From the NCBI RefSeq assembly GCF_001039355.2, contig NW_019775769.1:502149-566148 (forward strand): a stretch of 64,000 nucleotides of DNA, in the 5' to 3' direction. The DNA comes from Lingula anatina. Lineage: Eukaryota; Brachiopoda; Lingulata; Lingulida; Lingulidae. Shown one piece after another: positions 14,101 to 27,792 of the stretch. Position 1 is the first letter of the stretch; each line of letters opens with the position of its first letter. Below the pieces are notes generated by a model. The model saw only the letters and a list, made by a program, of their open reading frames with translations. It was not told the origin of the DNA and ran no database searches. A program made the position numbers and the translations under genes.

Positions 14101-15044
14101 TTTTTCATCTTAGGCTCGTGGATGATGGATCCGAGAATTGATTAAAGCCAGACAGCAATTAATAGAGGACGGCAATATGCCCCTGTCGTCCGTCACAACG
14201 TGTACTTGTACATACGTCATGAACAACAGGCGTGTGTGAGCGCATGTATTACAGCCGTTTTACAGCTCATTATAAGGGGTGTGAAATTGATTATCTTTTA
14301 ACGAAACTTGTGTTATTGAAGAATGATTCCTTCGCTTAAAATCACTGCTATTTCAGATGATGTGTTTGGGGCGAATGGAAGTGACAGTGGTGAAGTTGGT
14401 GGCGAAGGGGACGGTGCGGTTAGTTACAAAGCAACTTTCTTTGGCCATGATCTTTCTAGACCCCATAAGCCTCTTGGACACATTATCACTTTTTTATCTG
14501 TTAAAAGCAGCATCCTTTACCTCTAATACTTTTTCAAATGTTTCTGGTTTTCATCGCACAAAGCTATAGCCGTTCACGGCATCACTCCATTTCCCTTGAT
14601 TTCGTATTGAAGACTACCTTACGAAACAACTGTCGTCCAATTTGACATCTATACAACCACAATCCATGGTTCTTACCAAATCACAAAGGGAGACGTGATT
14701 CCAGTCCTATGACACACACAAGGATAATAAATCGATAAACAATGTAAATCTGATTATTATCGAAACACCCGGAAAACATATTCTTTACATCGACCCCTCG
14801 GTGAAAGAAGAGACACGTGCTAAAGTTGTTAAAGTTCGCACTTATTAAACCGTATTCATAAAGTGAAAGACGATTAAACAGTGTCATTATCCAGCAAGCA
14901 CACGAACTATGGAGTAATTGCTTCTGTCCTCTCTGGTACAAATGTGGCTGAATGAAAAGATTCTGGATCAGATTGGGTCTGACTTAATAAACTTGTACAT
15001 GTATGCGATTGAGTAACCATCAAATTAATGTCAACTCTCTCTTA

Positions 15045-15053
15045 TCTCTCTCT

Positions 15054-15117
<64 letters not shown>

Positions 15118-15119
15118 AC
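15045..15119. repeat. Compound (CT)n-(CA)n microsatellite
   Basis: CT repeats to about 15073 pass directly into CA repeats. Confidence 0.96.
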
Positions 15120-18100
15120 ATCCCTATCTGGTATGCCTGTATATGTACTTTCTGTTTAAGTTCTCATATACAGAGTAATAATCTTTTAAATTCAAATTAT
15201 TTCACTTTATTACGTGCTACGTGGCGATACTTCGGGACATCTCGAAAGATTTCATAGGCATCCCCACATACATTTCTGCAAGAATGTAAATTATGGTAAT
15301 ACATTCTTGATTTCTGCTAAACACAGCGACCAGTGTTAAAAAACATCTTTTGCTGCCTTTACAAATAGGTTTTACATGCAGAAAGGACATTTAGCCTATA
15401 CGATGGCTAATCTTAGCTGTCGTAATTAAGTTTATTGTGAACTACTGCATCAAGTCACAGTTTATCTTATCTAATGCTTGTTAAATTCTATGCTTACAAT
15501 GCACGATGGCTTGGTTCACAGTCCTTCGTGTACGGAATACGTTATCAGTTTAACCAATAAAGTAGATAGGAATCTAGTTCCTTGGTTAACCATATTTTCC
15601 CAGTACCGGAAGTGAATTCCGAGTTATTTCAAACAGACAAATTAACGCAACTCTTCACGAAGTTAATTATGTATTAATTCATTGATATCCAATAGCATCC
15701 CGAGTCATGATTTGAACCTACCGTACTCAACCTTGACCTACGCCACGTTCATGTACCTTCTTGATTTGTGCGTTTTCGAATATTTCAGCTGTCACATTTA
15801 CATTCTACATCATTTGGTTTATTGGAATTATGAGGCAAGACAGTCACAGTGAAGAAAGGAAGGCCCTATCGGTCCCTACCTTTTGCAAGCCCATCTGGAT
15901 CACCTGTTGCCAGGGATTCCTTGCTCCCCCGCCAGCGCCGGTAACACCTCCCGTTATCATGTTCTGTTGAAAGAAATGCTCTTAACGGCCCATTTTTTCT
16001 GCCTTGTCCACACTTTCCAACAGTATTCAAGAAGACTTCTCTCACGAAACAAAGAGACTGAATTTAGCTAACTGGTGATCAAACGAGTCCCTGTTTGAAG
16101 AGAAGTATTCCAGGGGGAACGCGCGCGATCGAACGGGCGATTAAACAAAACGGGAGAAGCTACAGCTGCGGCCGTCGTGAGAATGCCAATACCAAACCAG
16201 GACTTGGATGTCGCCAGTACCCCGTATGAAGACAACATCGACTAATTTAATGATTAGTAGATTAAAAAAAGCTCCTGGGACACAACCTTGCAAGAATGTT
16301 GTACACATCTTGTTAATCAACGGACTAATAGACGCATTTCATCCCGTAATGAGATCACACAGCGGCATGATCGAGGGCACGGCCGTGACTTGTGTGGCAG
16401 AATGCGTTCCGATAGCCCTGCGAGACAGAAAAGGGACAGAGGAAGACCCTTCTCGAAATCATGCACATCATGCAATTCATGAACAGAGGGTCGTGACGTT
16501 ATTATATAAGTCAAACTACAAATGTTTTGCTTAAACATAGAGTTGTGTATACCATACAGAGCAGCACAGGCAAGCAGCCTAGATATGATCTGCGTTGACG
16601 AAAGTTATTACACAAATTGACTTGAGGCATCGCCAAAGTGGCAGTTAACGTATGGATACATCATATCATTCTTGAAATTCTGGGAAAATTGCTGTTCCAG
16701 AAGTCAAAATAAGATTACGCGAAGTTTACAAAGAAACCAAGATAGCCAAACTGGCAAATATGTGCTATTTATCAACTGCTTAATTAAGGATTAATGAAAG
16801 ATTAATGTATTAATTAACTAATGCATTTACCAATTAACTAATTGATTAATCTATAAAGCCACTGTCTGTGTTATATATTGGTTTTTGATCAATAAATAAA
16901 TTAATTAACAATAAATTAATCTAGTACTTAAATTATTCAAAGTACAGAAAAGTTGCCAAGGCATCAAGTAACTCTCTACTGATGAGTATAACTTAAGGTC
17001 GTCCGCCGTGAAAATTAGAAGAAATGTTCAGGTGAAATAGAAAAAGGCATAAGTATATACTTGATATTGTTTGGTTGAGATATTTTTCGCATTTGAATGT
17101 TTGACTACTCAGTGCCTCGCTAATTTCAGTTAAATCAGCGTTTCTTAAAACGCAAGCTTCGGACGGAGGATATATATATATATATATGCATATAGTATAC
17201 CAATTCAATTAACTCAGATTACTTCAGATAAAACAATTACCTTAAGGATAAAACATAGTCAGATCTATTCCTCGGCTAAACGTGCGAGCATGTGAGCTAG
17301 TGCTCGTGCGTAAGTATGTGTATGGATATGTAGAAAATTGTGTTTTGTCCTTAATTGGTAAAGGGATCCACTACACTCCCTATAGGACCATCGTTGCCGA
17401 ACGTAATATAAGCAAACGAAGCACGTGCAGTGTGGCGTTTACCGATATCAATTGGTTGTGAAGACGGGATTGTTTCCTCTTATCTCACCTAACACAACTC
17501 TAGACTCCCACACCAACAACAGTGGGGATTTCGATGCAGTCCGCACATACTTAATTATGTTTGTCTCTCTAGAAGTTAAAAAGTACACAACATATTTGCT
17601 GCACCAAAGTGAACTGAAGAGCAGTCGATTTACGTGATATCAATAAGAGAAGCTGACTGCCCAACAACAACGCATGCATAACCGCTATCGTTTCATCTAG
17701 ATTAACTCCTAGTAACGCACGATCAATATATGCTTAATTTCCTTTGGTTTTAATCACAACAGATGGATAATTGAAGTAATTTGTTCCCAGGTTGCATGCG
17801 ACTGGACTAAAGATAGCGATATTCATATAAATAAAGCTCTATAACTAATGAAAGAGTGTACAGAATTACTTGGACTGAGATGCCAGTGTCTGTATGGACA
17901 GAAGAGAGCTCTGTAGAGCTTCAGAACCGACATTAAACGGCTTCCTCACTTTCACATTTCCCTACACGTGTCGTGATCAGTGTGTACGCATGGTAGATTG
18001 GGAAGGTAAGAGCTGAAACATAATGGACCAAAACACTGGGTACTTCAATTCAAAGCGCTTGAACCATCTTTTCAAGACGCAGTTTCACCTTTGCAAGAAA

Positions 18101-19409
18101 GATATGTCTGCAAATGAAGCAAACAGGTTATACAGTAGCTGCATAACTGTAAGGCACTAATCATACCCATCCTCTCAAAACGATAAAAACATTCCATCGA
18201 TCTTGACGTGCTTATCTTTTAATCCGAATCTATGAGAACGTGCTACTGTCAGCTCAGGCATCACCTCACACCATTTTATTACTATTGCCTGTTAACTCGT
18301 GTTTCCAGAAGCATTTTTTAGAAACTACATTTTGCGCACAGTTTCATAGTCAGTGGATGCCCGGGTAAATATTCCCATAATGCTTATAAAGGTGTTTCTT
18401 TGAATCGCTATTTATGCACTGGTAATCGTGGTTTTTAACAATTCTCCCACTTCTATATATATGTATACATATGTGTATGGAAGAACATTGCAGTCCTTGA
18501 AAACTACGAGGGCAGTGTTAATTTTGAGATAAACAAAGCAAATTTTATGACACATTGTATGATCTAAACCCAAATTACGGAAAAGGTAAATGGGAATTCC
18601 CTAAAATGTTGTCAACGTTGAAACCTGCATTGGTTGTCTGGTTTCATAATGTCAACTTAAACTGCTCGATACCTGGATGAATTGGTTTCCCAGAGAAATG
18701 ATTTTGATTCAGATCTTGACATCCGACTCGTATTGCCTATAAAACCAAAGTGTGGTTTGTGAGCTTACGGAGTATTATCAGGAGGCTACTTGACTGATGA
18801 TTTGCACAAAATTTAATAATGTGACACCAAGGTTGACACGGCCCAATATAAGCAGTAATTGAACGTTATTACATGGATAATAATCCTCAGCTAATAATAA
18901 ATATAAGCCCTTTTAATGTAGGCTTCTTTTGACATATGTAGGAGGGGAGAAGCAGTATCCGTCATTGCCAGCACAGACTGCAATGATTTAGACCAGTGGC
19001 AAACAAATCTCTGTATTGGCTGAATGGATCTTGGTAATGGCTGTAATTTGCATCCATCACAACATATGGATGGAGCATATGACGAGCTATAACATACGTT
19101 ACTTACTAATTGATGGACGTTTGTGTCACGTCCCAGTGATGGGCTCTATATTAACAATGAAGAGATTAAATCCATCTATTTCTCGTTACCAGATTTATGT
19201 TCTCTTGCCAAGATCAATATTCCTGCAGAGAGAGAATGGTTTTAATGCAAAAATAGATCAGGAACCTTTTGTTTAAGTGTTATAAGACCACTGCTTGATG
19301 TACTCAGTACACGAGTGTGTTATATCATGCATACTGTGACGTGTAATATGGCATGCTGTAACACGCGTGTTAACGTGTTTATTCACGTGGTTTGGTTTTC
19401 TATTTCTAG

Positions 19410-22400
19410 GTGCTACCAGAGATATCGGATCTGCTCTCACAAGACTATGTCTACGCCACAAAAGTATAGAGAACAAACTCAAGTCCTTCACAAGGTATGT
19501 TTGTAGGTGTTTGATAAAGGTGTCTGAAGATGATACACCTGTAACAGTTTGTATCCCTGATTGTCCAACATGCACACACACACACTGGAACTTAAGACAT
19601 ACCAGAAAACAGAGGCACTCTCAGGATACAGATAAAGTTCTAATATTTTTTGTCAGTTCGTTTTCATATCCTAATGTTTGCTCTTTCTTTTAACATCTTT
19701 GCACTGATATTTGCCCATGTTTCACTTAGTAGGACAAGACATTCACAATATGTCCCAGAGACTTAGTTCAAAGAGTGAAAAAAATGAGATGAGCAGTCTT
19801 CTAGAAACTGAAAATCTAATTACTTGGGTGAAATTCTTAGCAGATTTCATGAAGTTGGAATTTTTTACACAGTCATTTTGTGAAACAAGCCTCCGTAAAA
19901 TCAGCCCTACATGCACTCAAACAAGCACACACACGCGCACATCTACGTATCGTAGTGTGTCACTGTATTGATCCCAGGTATTTGGGTGCAGTCTCACAAA
20001 GTTGCCATGCACGTTCGTGAAATTGATCAGAAGCAGATCTGGAGCAGTCTAATCAATGAGGCAGTTCAACCCCAGACTGTATTGATTCCCTGTGGAGTTA
20101 ACCTCTCCTCCTTCCCTCCTTCCTTCCTTCTCCAGATATCTTGTAGAACGAGGTCTGGATTTACAGTTCTGCGTGTAATTTTTACTAATCTAACTCACTA
20201 AGGACCCTACAATTCCACTAGCATATAGATGAAGTGTTTATGATTATAACTATATGATTGCATAAGCTGTTATAGCAGTTTGTTGTAAAATAAACAGAAC
20301 TTCTGAGTGTTATTTTTCAATCATGACCACCCCCATCGTGCCCCTTAAACATGTTTCGTGCTGGGATGCATGGCTGCACATGCACACAAAAAACACACAC
20401 ACACACACACACACATATTAAGTTTTCCAAGTGATATTATGATAGTTTATCATAACATGTATGTTATTTCTTTCGTCTTCCCCTGTAGTTGTCTGATGGA
20501 CGGAATGGTGACACCTTTACAAGAGAAGATGGAAGACTGGAAGAAGACAGTGGCACACCTGGATAAAGAACATGCTAAAGGTAGGTCTTGATTTGACATC
20601 TTATTTATTTATGTAAATTATCTGGCCTTATTAATATGTACACCAATCACCTATATTAATGAATGATTTAATAGATTTAAAAGAATGCAAGAAATGTGAA
20701 TGCATCCAGAAGTCTCTTTATCTGCAACAACTCATACCCAAAAGACATTTTCCAGAAGCAAATTCTCTCTGACCTTCAGAATCAATGGTCTACAGGTACA
20801 TATCCTATCATGATATGTGTAACAAATAGCCTCTAGGGAAATCAACTGAAGCCTCTCTCTCCATATTGTTGAACTCAATAAACTGATGGACAAGACTTAT
20901 TACAAACACTATGGCAGATTTTAGACCAACAACCAACATTAGGGCTCATTCCAAGATTTAAAAGAAAAAAATTTTAAGCCAAATCACTTTGGACTAAATC
21001 AGTGGCAAATTTGGAGAAGATAGTTGAAATTTTTCATTTCTTTTATTTCGTTCTAAAGGTCTCCTCTGTCAGTTGAATTATCACCAGTCAGAGAACACGG
21101 AATATTTATTTATTTATATCTATTTTAGTATGTTAATAGATAATGCACCTGCCAATATTCCTGTGATGAGGACATAGGCTCATCATAGCCATAAATAAAG
21201 CATTGTTAGACGTCATAAGTCCAGAAATAGATAGATGTAAAGAATTTGTATGAGGATAGTTTTAGTAAGTGCTAAAGCTGGCTTTATGTAGGCTTAACAT
21301 TGATTGGGATTTTCATCCAGAAAGGGTATTCACCCAGAAATAAGGGTTATTTGTGGTCCATCATATGAACTCGTTCACACTGTTTAATGGGGATTTTCAG
21401 GGTTAATTTCCTTATATAGGTGTCAGTTAAGAAGTCTTTTAAGGAGAAGTGGGTTATTATTGTGCTGGTTGATAATTAACAAAAAAAGCCCCAAGATTAA
21501 CTGGTCTTTGCTGGTGTAGATGTGAAATGTATTTTTAACATGCATGCACGCACACCTTCACATGCACACTGTGATATTTTTAACTATCAGCTATAAGTAC
21601 ATGCTTTAATGTAAAAAAATTAGCCTCTACTGTGAACGGAGATCAAATGAGATTAAAAATATCCTGTATGGGGACTGGGGGGGGGGGGGGAACCANNNNN
21701 NNNNNNNNNNNNNNNNNNNNNNNNNNNNNNNNNNNNNNNNNNNNNNNNNNNNNNNNNNNNNNNNNNNNNNNNNNNNNNNNNNNNNNNNNNNNNNNNNNNN
21801 NNNNNNNNNNNNNNNNNNNNNNNNNNNNNNNNNNNNNNNNNNNNNNNNNNNNNNNNNNNNNNNNNNNNNNNNNNNNNNNNNNNNNNNNNNNNNNNNNNNN
21901 NNNNNNNNNNNNNNNNNNNNNNNNNNNNNNNNNNNNNNNNNNNNNNNNNNNNNNNNNTTTCTTCTTAATTTTTTACATAAAATATCCCAAGAAGGGAAGG
22001 GGGGGGGGGGGCAATTTCCCGTTTTCCAATTTCATCACAAAAATTGTATCTTTCCCAGCTGTTTTATCCCTGTTAGATCCCTGCCATCTGTCCACTTCCA
22101 CAGCTGATAAGAACCCTGTGCTTTAATGGGTTTCTCTGGTCAGATTGTTTGCTGAAACCACAATCCACAACCAATCAATCACACATTTATGGATGAGACG
22201 TTTAACTATTAATTTGTTTTATCTGCATCATCGTTGGTGACCTTTTGTGAACAGTTTGACATTATGTGTAACTGGGAACAGAATATTGCTTTTGGGCTTT
22301 GATTTTAGATTAATTTTTCTCTGCAAATTTTGAATAAAATGACCACTTCTATTTCAATTTAAATTAATTTGTTGAAGCTTTGAATCCCCAAAAACATTTT

Positions 22401-25400
22401 GAACGTCAATCTTCAGAGATGAATCAAAGGAAACCTATAGTCCATTAAGTCTATTTATGGTTGCTTTATATGTCATGTAAAGAAGATTCCACACAGATTT
22501 GAGGTTGTTGCCCATTGTTTTTATGGTGTTTTATGTTGCTGAAGAGATACACAAGGATATTTTCAGTACCACTGTTTGGAAATCCTGTTCAATTGGTGCA
22601 TGTTTCTTCCCTACAAAAATGATGTTGTATTCAAACAATTTACACCAAATTTAAGAATTGTGAAGAGTTATTCATCCTGAAATGATATTTTGTAAACAAT
22701 TTCCAATGCTGTGAAATCATAAAAGTCAGGGCAATTGTTTTACATTCCTGTCTATTTTGTGTGATTTGTTTTATTCAACATGCCGCCGCAGATTGACATT
22801 TTACCAGGTTTGCTTCCATTTCAGAAGTATTGGACCTCAAATTCAGTCCTTTTGAGCTGGATATTTTGTATATTTTGAATGGTCAAATTCCAGTCACAAT
22901 CTTCTGAGAGAATTTATTTGAAAGATACATGGAGAATAATAGGTCCACTGTTTGGCCATTGGAGTTTGGAGTTTGTATTGTGTAACTAAGCCTTCTCTTA
23001 CTGTTGTTTCAGAATACAAGCGAGCGCGACAGGAGATCAAGAAGGCATCCTCGGACACTATCAGACTACAGAAGAAAGCCAGGAAAGGTATGGCAGTCTT
23101 TATACAGTGACAAGTTTCAGGAATAATCCAAATTGTGTTACAAACCAATATATTAAAAAGTATGATATGCAAATATTTCAATAATCCAAATGGGACCAAT
23201 ATTGACACAATAGCTTAGAAGGAAATAGGGAAAAAACTTTTTAAGAGCATTTGTTTGTTAAATTCAAAATATGCCACTGTAATTATTGATTTGACTTGAA
23301 TATACTTGACTATGCTTTCAGAGAACTGAAGAAATGATGTTCTTAGTAGATACGTTTGAGTCTGTCTTAGTTTTAAATGATAAATGTATGTATTGTACAA
23401 AATAAGCTCAGCAGTGGTGTATTTAGCTACAGTCAATTGCTGTGTTTGTTGCTGAGTTAAAGAAAAGAAAATCACCAGTTTGTGTCCTTCATTGATAATT
23501 GGGTTTTGAATTTTCCAGGCAAATGTGATATACAGACGCGACTGGACAACGCCATGCAGGACGTGAACGACAAGTATCTTCTGCTGGAGGAGACGGAAAA
23601 ACAAGCTGTCAGAAACGCACTCATTGAAGAAAGAAGTCGCTTCTGCCAGTTCTTGGGTTGTTTAAAACCTGTTGTGGTATGTTTTAATGTGATACCAGGA
23701 ATGTTCACACTCAGTCCATAACATACGAAAAACAACAACGATTTTAATGATGATAGTATAATAATGATAATAATAATTCCATAATGACACATAAATGTTA
23801 TTATTAAAATGTTAAAATATTAATAACAATAATGATGATATTTTCAGGTTTAATAAATCTCCATGCATGAGATATGAAAAATAATAATAAAGTTATTATA
23901 ATCATAATAATAATAATTCAAAGGTGACATCCATGGCATTAACAAAACACAATGACATAATAAAAATCATATTACTAAACGGACGCCTTTACTCCAGGAT
24001 GAAGAGATCTCCATGCTGACAGAGGTGACCCACCTTCAGGAGATCCTGGACATCTTGTACCAGCAGTGTCAGGACCCCAACCAGCTACCAGCGTCCAGTG
24101 AACAGGTTATTGTGGACCTCAAGGGATCAGATAACCACACCTGGTCTTATCAGGTACAGGAGGGGGTGTTCATTGAACGTTTGTTAATTTATTTCCGGAT
24201 TCTTCCAGTTTCGTATGTTATTACAAAGGTTATATTAAAGACTTTTGTCATAAAAGATATCACACAGGTGTATATTATTTATTTATTTATTTATTTATCC
24301 ATAAACTTAAAGGCTTCTGTCATAAAGTACTTAGCACAGGTTGAAATTATTTATTTATTTATTTATTATCAATAGATTTCCATACTTCCTCAGTTTTGTG
24401 TATATTATTATGAACCTTAATGGCTTTTATCCTAAGATACTGCTGGTATATAAAGATAATCATAACTATGATATTGCTCAATGTTAATGCCCATATCCCC
24501 ATGTATTCCAGACACCCCCCAGCTCCCCCAGCTCCCTGGGGTCCAGAAAGTCCAGTATGTGCAGTATAAGCAGCATGACCAGCTCCTCCAGTGGCTCCAG
24601 TAAATCTCACTCTCCCAGCCATCATCATATACGCTATAAGAACCCGACACAGGTAAGTCATGTGGACCCACTCACTCATGCCGTCCGTATGCACAGAAAA
24701 ACACACATATATACAGCTCCTCCAGTGGTGGCAGTAAATTTCACATGCTATAAGAACCCGACACAGGTAAGCCATGTGGACCCACTCACTCATGCCATCC
24801 GTACGTGCGCGCACGCACACGCACACACTCCTCCTCCCCCTCCTCTTCCCCCTCCCCCTCCTCTTCCTCCTGTGGTGGCAGTAAATTTCACACACCATAA
24901 GATCCCGGCACAGGTAAGAAAGTCCCACACACATGTTTAGCTCCTCCAGCGGCGCCAGTAAATTTCACTCTCCCGTCCATCATCATTTATGCTATAAGAA
25001 CCCAACAAGGTAAGACAGCCCCATACACACATAGTAAACACATTCATGCACATGCCTATGCATGGATACTCTGATATGTATAGCACCTGCAGTGATCCAG
25101 TAGAGCTCTTCCAGCCAACATAAATTCGCTGTAAAAATCCTAACACAGGTTAGATCCCTTCACGCGCACATAGGTGTTCATCAAACTAATGTAGTTTCCA
25201 CTACAAAACCACCATAATCAACACTCAAAAAAAAAAAAAAAAAAACTACACAATGTGAAATTGACAAATATCCATATCTTTTATGCAAACTTTCATATGC
25301 AGTTCAAATTTATTCCTATACACATGCAATAAAGACAAACAAATTAAACAAAACATACATCCCTCAAGAAGTCAGCTTAGGTAAATCGGGCAGTAGAAAA

Positions 25401-27753
25401 TATTCGGTAGAATGGGCACATATATTTACATTTGAGCTCATGTTGTTCTAGCAGTGCATTATTTAGTGTTTTATTGTGGACATGTACTCATACTCCTGTA
25501 TGTGTGTGCATTAACATATGCGCTATATATAGTATATGTGTAACCCCTTTAGAACCTATCTTTCTTACTGCTGCTCCAAAATTACAAAGGGGCAACTTCA
25601 GGATTAAGAAATGGAATTCTTGCAAATTCATCCATGATCAACATGCACTTAACCCTCAATAAGATTCTGTTGTAGTATTTGAAGAACTAGGTTTATAATC
25701 CAGGTTTTTGTTTTCAAATAACAATCTTGTTGATAGTGCACCATAGAATTTTATTATTCCCACATGCTTAACTCACAAAAAATAAATGATATTTATATGC
25801 TTAAAAGGTATTAAGTTTTGACAAATTATACACTCATTTATATGTAATCATGCATTGAATGGCTTCCTGTGCAGTTTGCTTGTGCCTCCATCTATTGGTG
25901 AGTTTGCTTGAGCAGGTGTCTCCATCTATTGGTGTGTTTGCTTACACTAGCCCTTGTTTCTTGCATTATAGCAACTTGCAATGCCGGGGACTATGAGGCT
26001 GTCCAGCGTTTCTTCTCAAGATTCGGGCTTCACGTCGCAAGACACGTTGTTTCTGAAACCCCTCACTCCACCCGCGCCAGACTTCAAACGACAGGTATGA
26101 GTTGGACCAAGTGTAAGCAAATTTTACACCATTTAATTTTCTCTTCCACGGGCTGATTTTTTTTTTCTAAGATTTTAAAAAGGATTTTGGTTTGTAATAC
26201 ATTTGGATTATTGCTGTTAATCTCTCTATTATGATGATTTTTCTCACTTATTTTTTTTTCACCCGACTTCATGTAAGCTTACGCTGTAACTTATTTGTTG
26301 TATATGAAGTATGATTTTATTTATCATCTCTGTGGTAAACATATATGACATGAGGCATTCTCAGCATGTTGCTTGAATGGATTTCTTGGCCAATGGAGGG
26401 TAGGTTTTGTGGGTGCTGCACAGAAACGAATGCAGATTTTAAAAAAATCCTATGCCATGTGCACAAAATGTGCGATGAAAATTTCATAAATATTTCAAAG
26501 AAAATTTAGGTTTTTGGTAAGTGCACTTGTATTTGTTGTGGCATCACATGTTGATATTTGTGATAATTTTTTTCCAGGTGCCAGCGCAAGAGAACAGTAG
26601 TGGCAGTAGTACAGCTGACTCCAGTAACGCGTCCACTCCGTGTTCCCCCTACCCTGCCCCACCCTCCGCCACTTCTACCTGGTCCAACTGGCCTGACCCT
26701 CCGCATGTCCGCAAGGATCCCACGCAGGAATTTGAACGCCCACACACCATCTCCACAGCCTACGAGAAGAACCACACCAGGCCACCGTTGACATCACAAA
26801 CTTTCGAGCCTCCAGACACAAATGAGTTGCTGGACCGCACCCTGACCCCTGGTGGCCAAGACCGACCTCCAACCCCACCCAGCGCCAGCCACTACCAGAC
26901 GCCTAACATTGGGCTTCACGTCAGCGCCCCCAGGCAGCCTCAAGTTCAGGCAATCTACGCCAAGCCTAACCGGCCACAGGTGATGAGGGACATCAGGCCC
27001 CCTACTGGACCGAAACCAAAACCCAAGCCAGTTCAGACCCCCACGGTACCCGGATTGGGTCACAGTAAGGATGAATTCTCAGAAGACACGGAGGAGGGTA
27101 AAGACACATTACGTGTGCACAAACAAGACTGATAGCAGTAACATTAGTTGTGGGGGATTTTGATGGGTGGTTTACTAATTTGTAGAGGACATTTTGTAGT
27201 GTATTTGTTGGCTGTGTGAAAATGAGTTATGTTTGTTTTTTACAATCTTCTTATTGTTGTTAAACTGTAGTAGCTTTTTCTGTTTTAATTTAGTTGTCAG
27301 AAATATTAAGTTGACATTAAGTTAATATGCATTTTCCTTTAATGAAGGAATGAAGTTATTGTATGTATTTTGAAATGAATGAAAGAAGAAAGAAATGAAT
27401 GAATGGTCTGGGCATGACAATGCTTGTTATGTTCTGCTCTAAATGTTATGTTACTCTAGTCTTGTTCAAGTACAGGCAGTTGTGTCTTTCTCTTCCTATC
27501 TTGTTTTAGTTAGTCTTTTTTTTTTTAAGTTCATTTAACCTAGTCTTTTAAATGTAATTTACACTAACACTAATGGTAGTTTAAAGCTTGTTTTATTCCA
27601 TTTTATTTTTTCCATCTTGAGTTTTTATTAAAAGTTACCTGCTATTTCAAAGATTTCTTGTGTAAAATTAACCAATGTAACATCAATTAAAAGTTGAGAT
27701 TTGTTAGTAAATCATTATTGTTTTTCAATGGCTTATTTTAACCATTTATTATA

Positions 27754-27792
<39 letters not shown>

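Larger units (their letters stand above)
10559..19409. other. 8.9 kb without recognisable genes
   Basis: Only short ORFs, microsatellites and AT-rich sequence were seen. I looked for the expected MTSS1 N-terminal exons (GGLFQ, YPVWEDF, FLDAFQKVADMA coding) and found none on the plus strand. It may be a large MTSS1 intron or intergenic DNA. Confidence 0.5.

Noticed and set aside
14323-14569. Overlapping ORFs in two plus frames
   Set aside because: Could be a decayed transposon fragment, but neither strand gives a motif I can name.
16208-16534. 108-codon plus-strand ORF in a slightly GC-richer patch
   Set aside because: No family resemblance, no splice or Kozak support, overlapping ORFs in other frames.
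24359-24934. 191-codon minus-strand ORF
   Set aside because: It is antisense to MTSS1 exon 6 and its copied edges; its length comes from the repeat.
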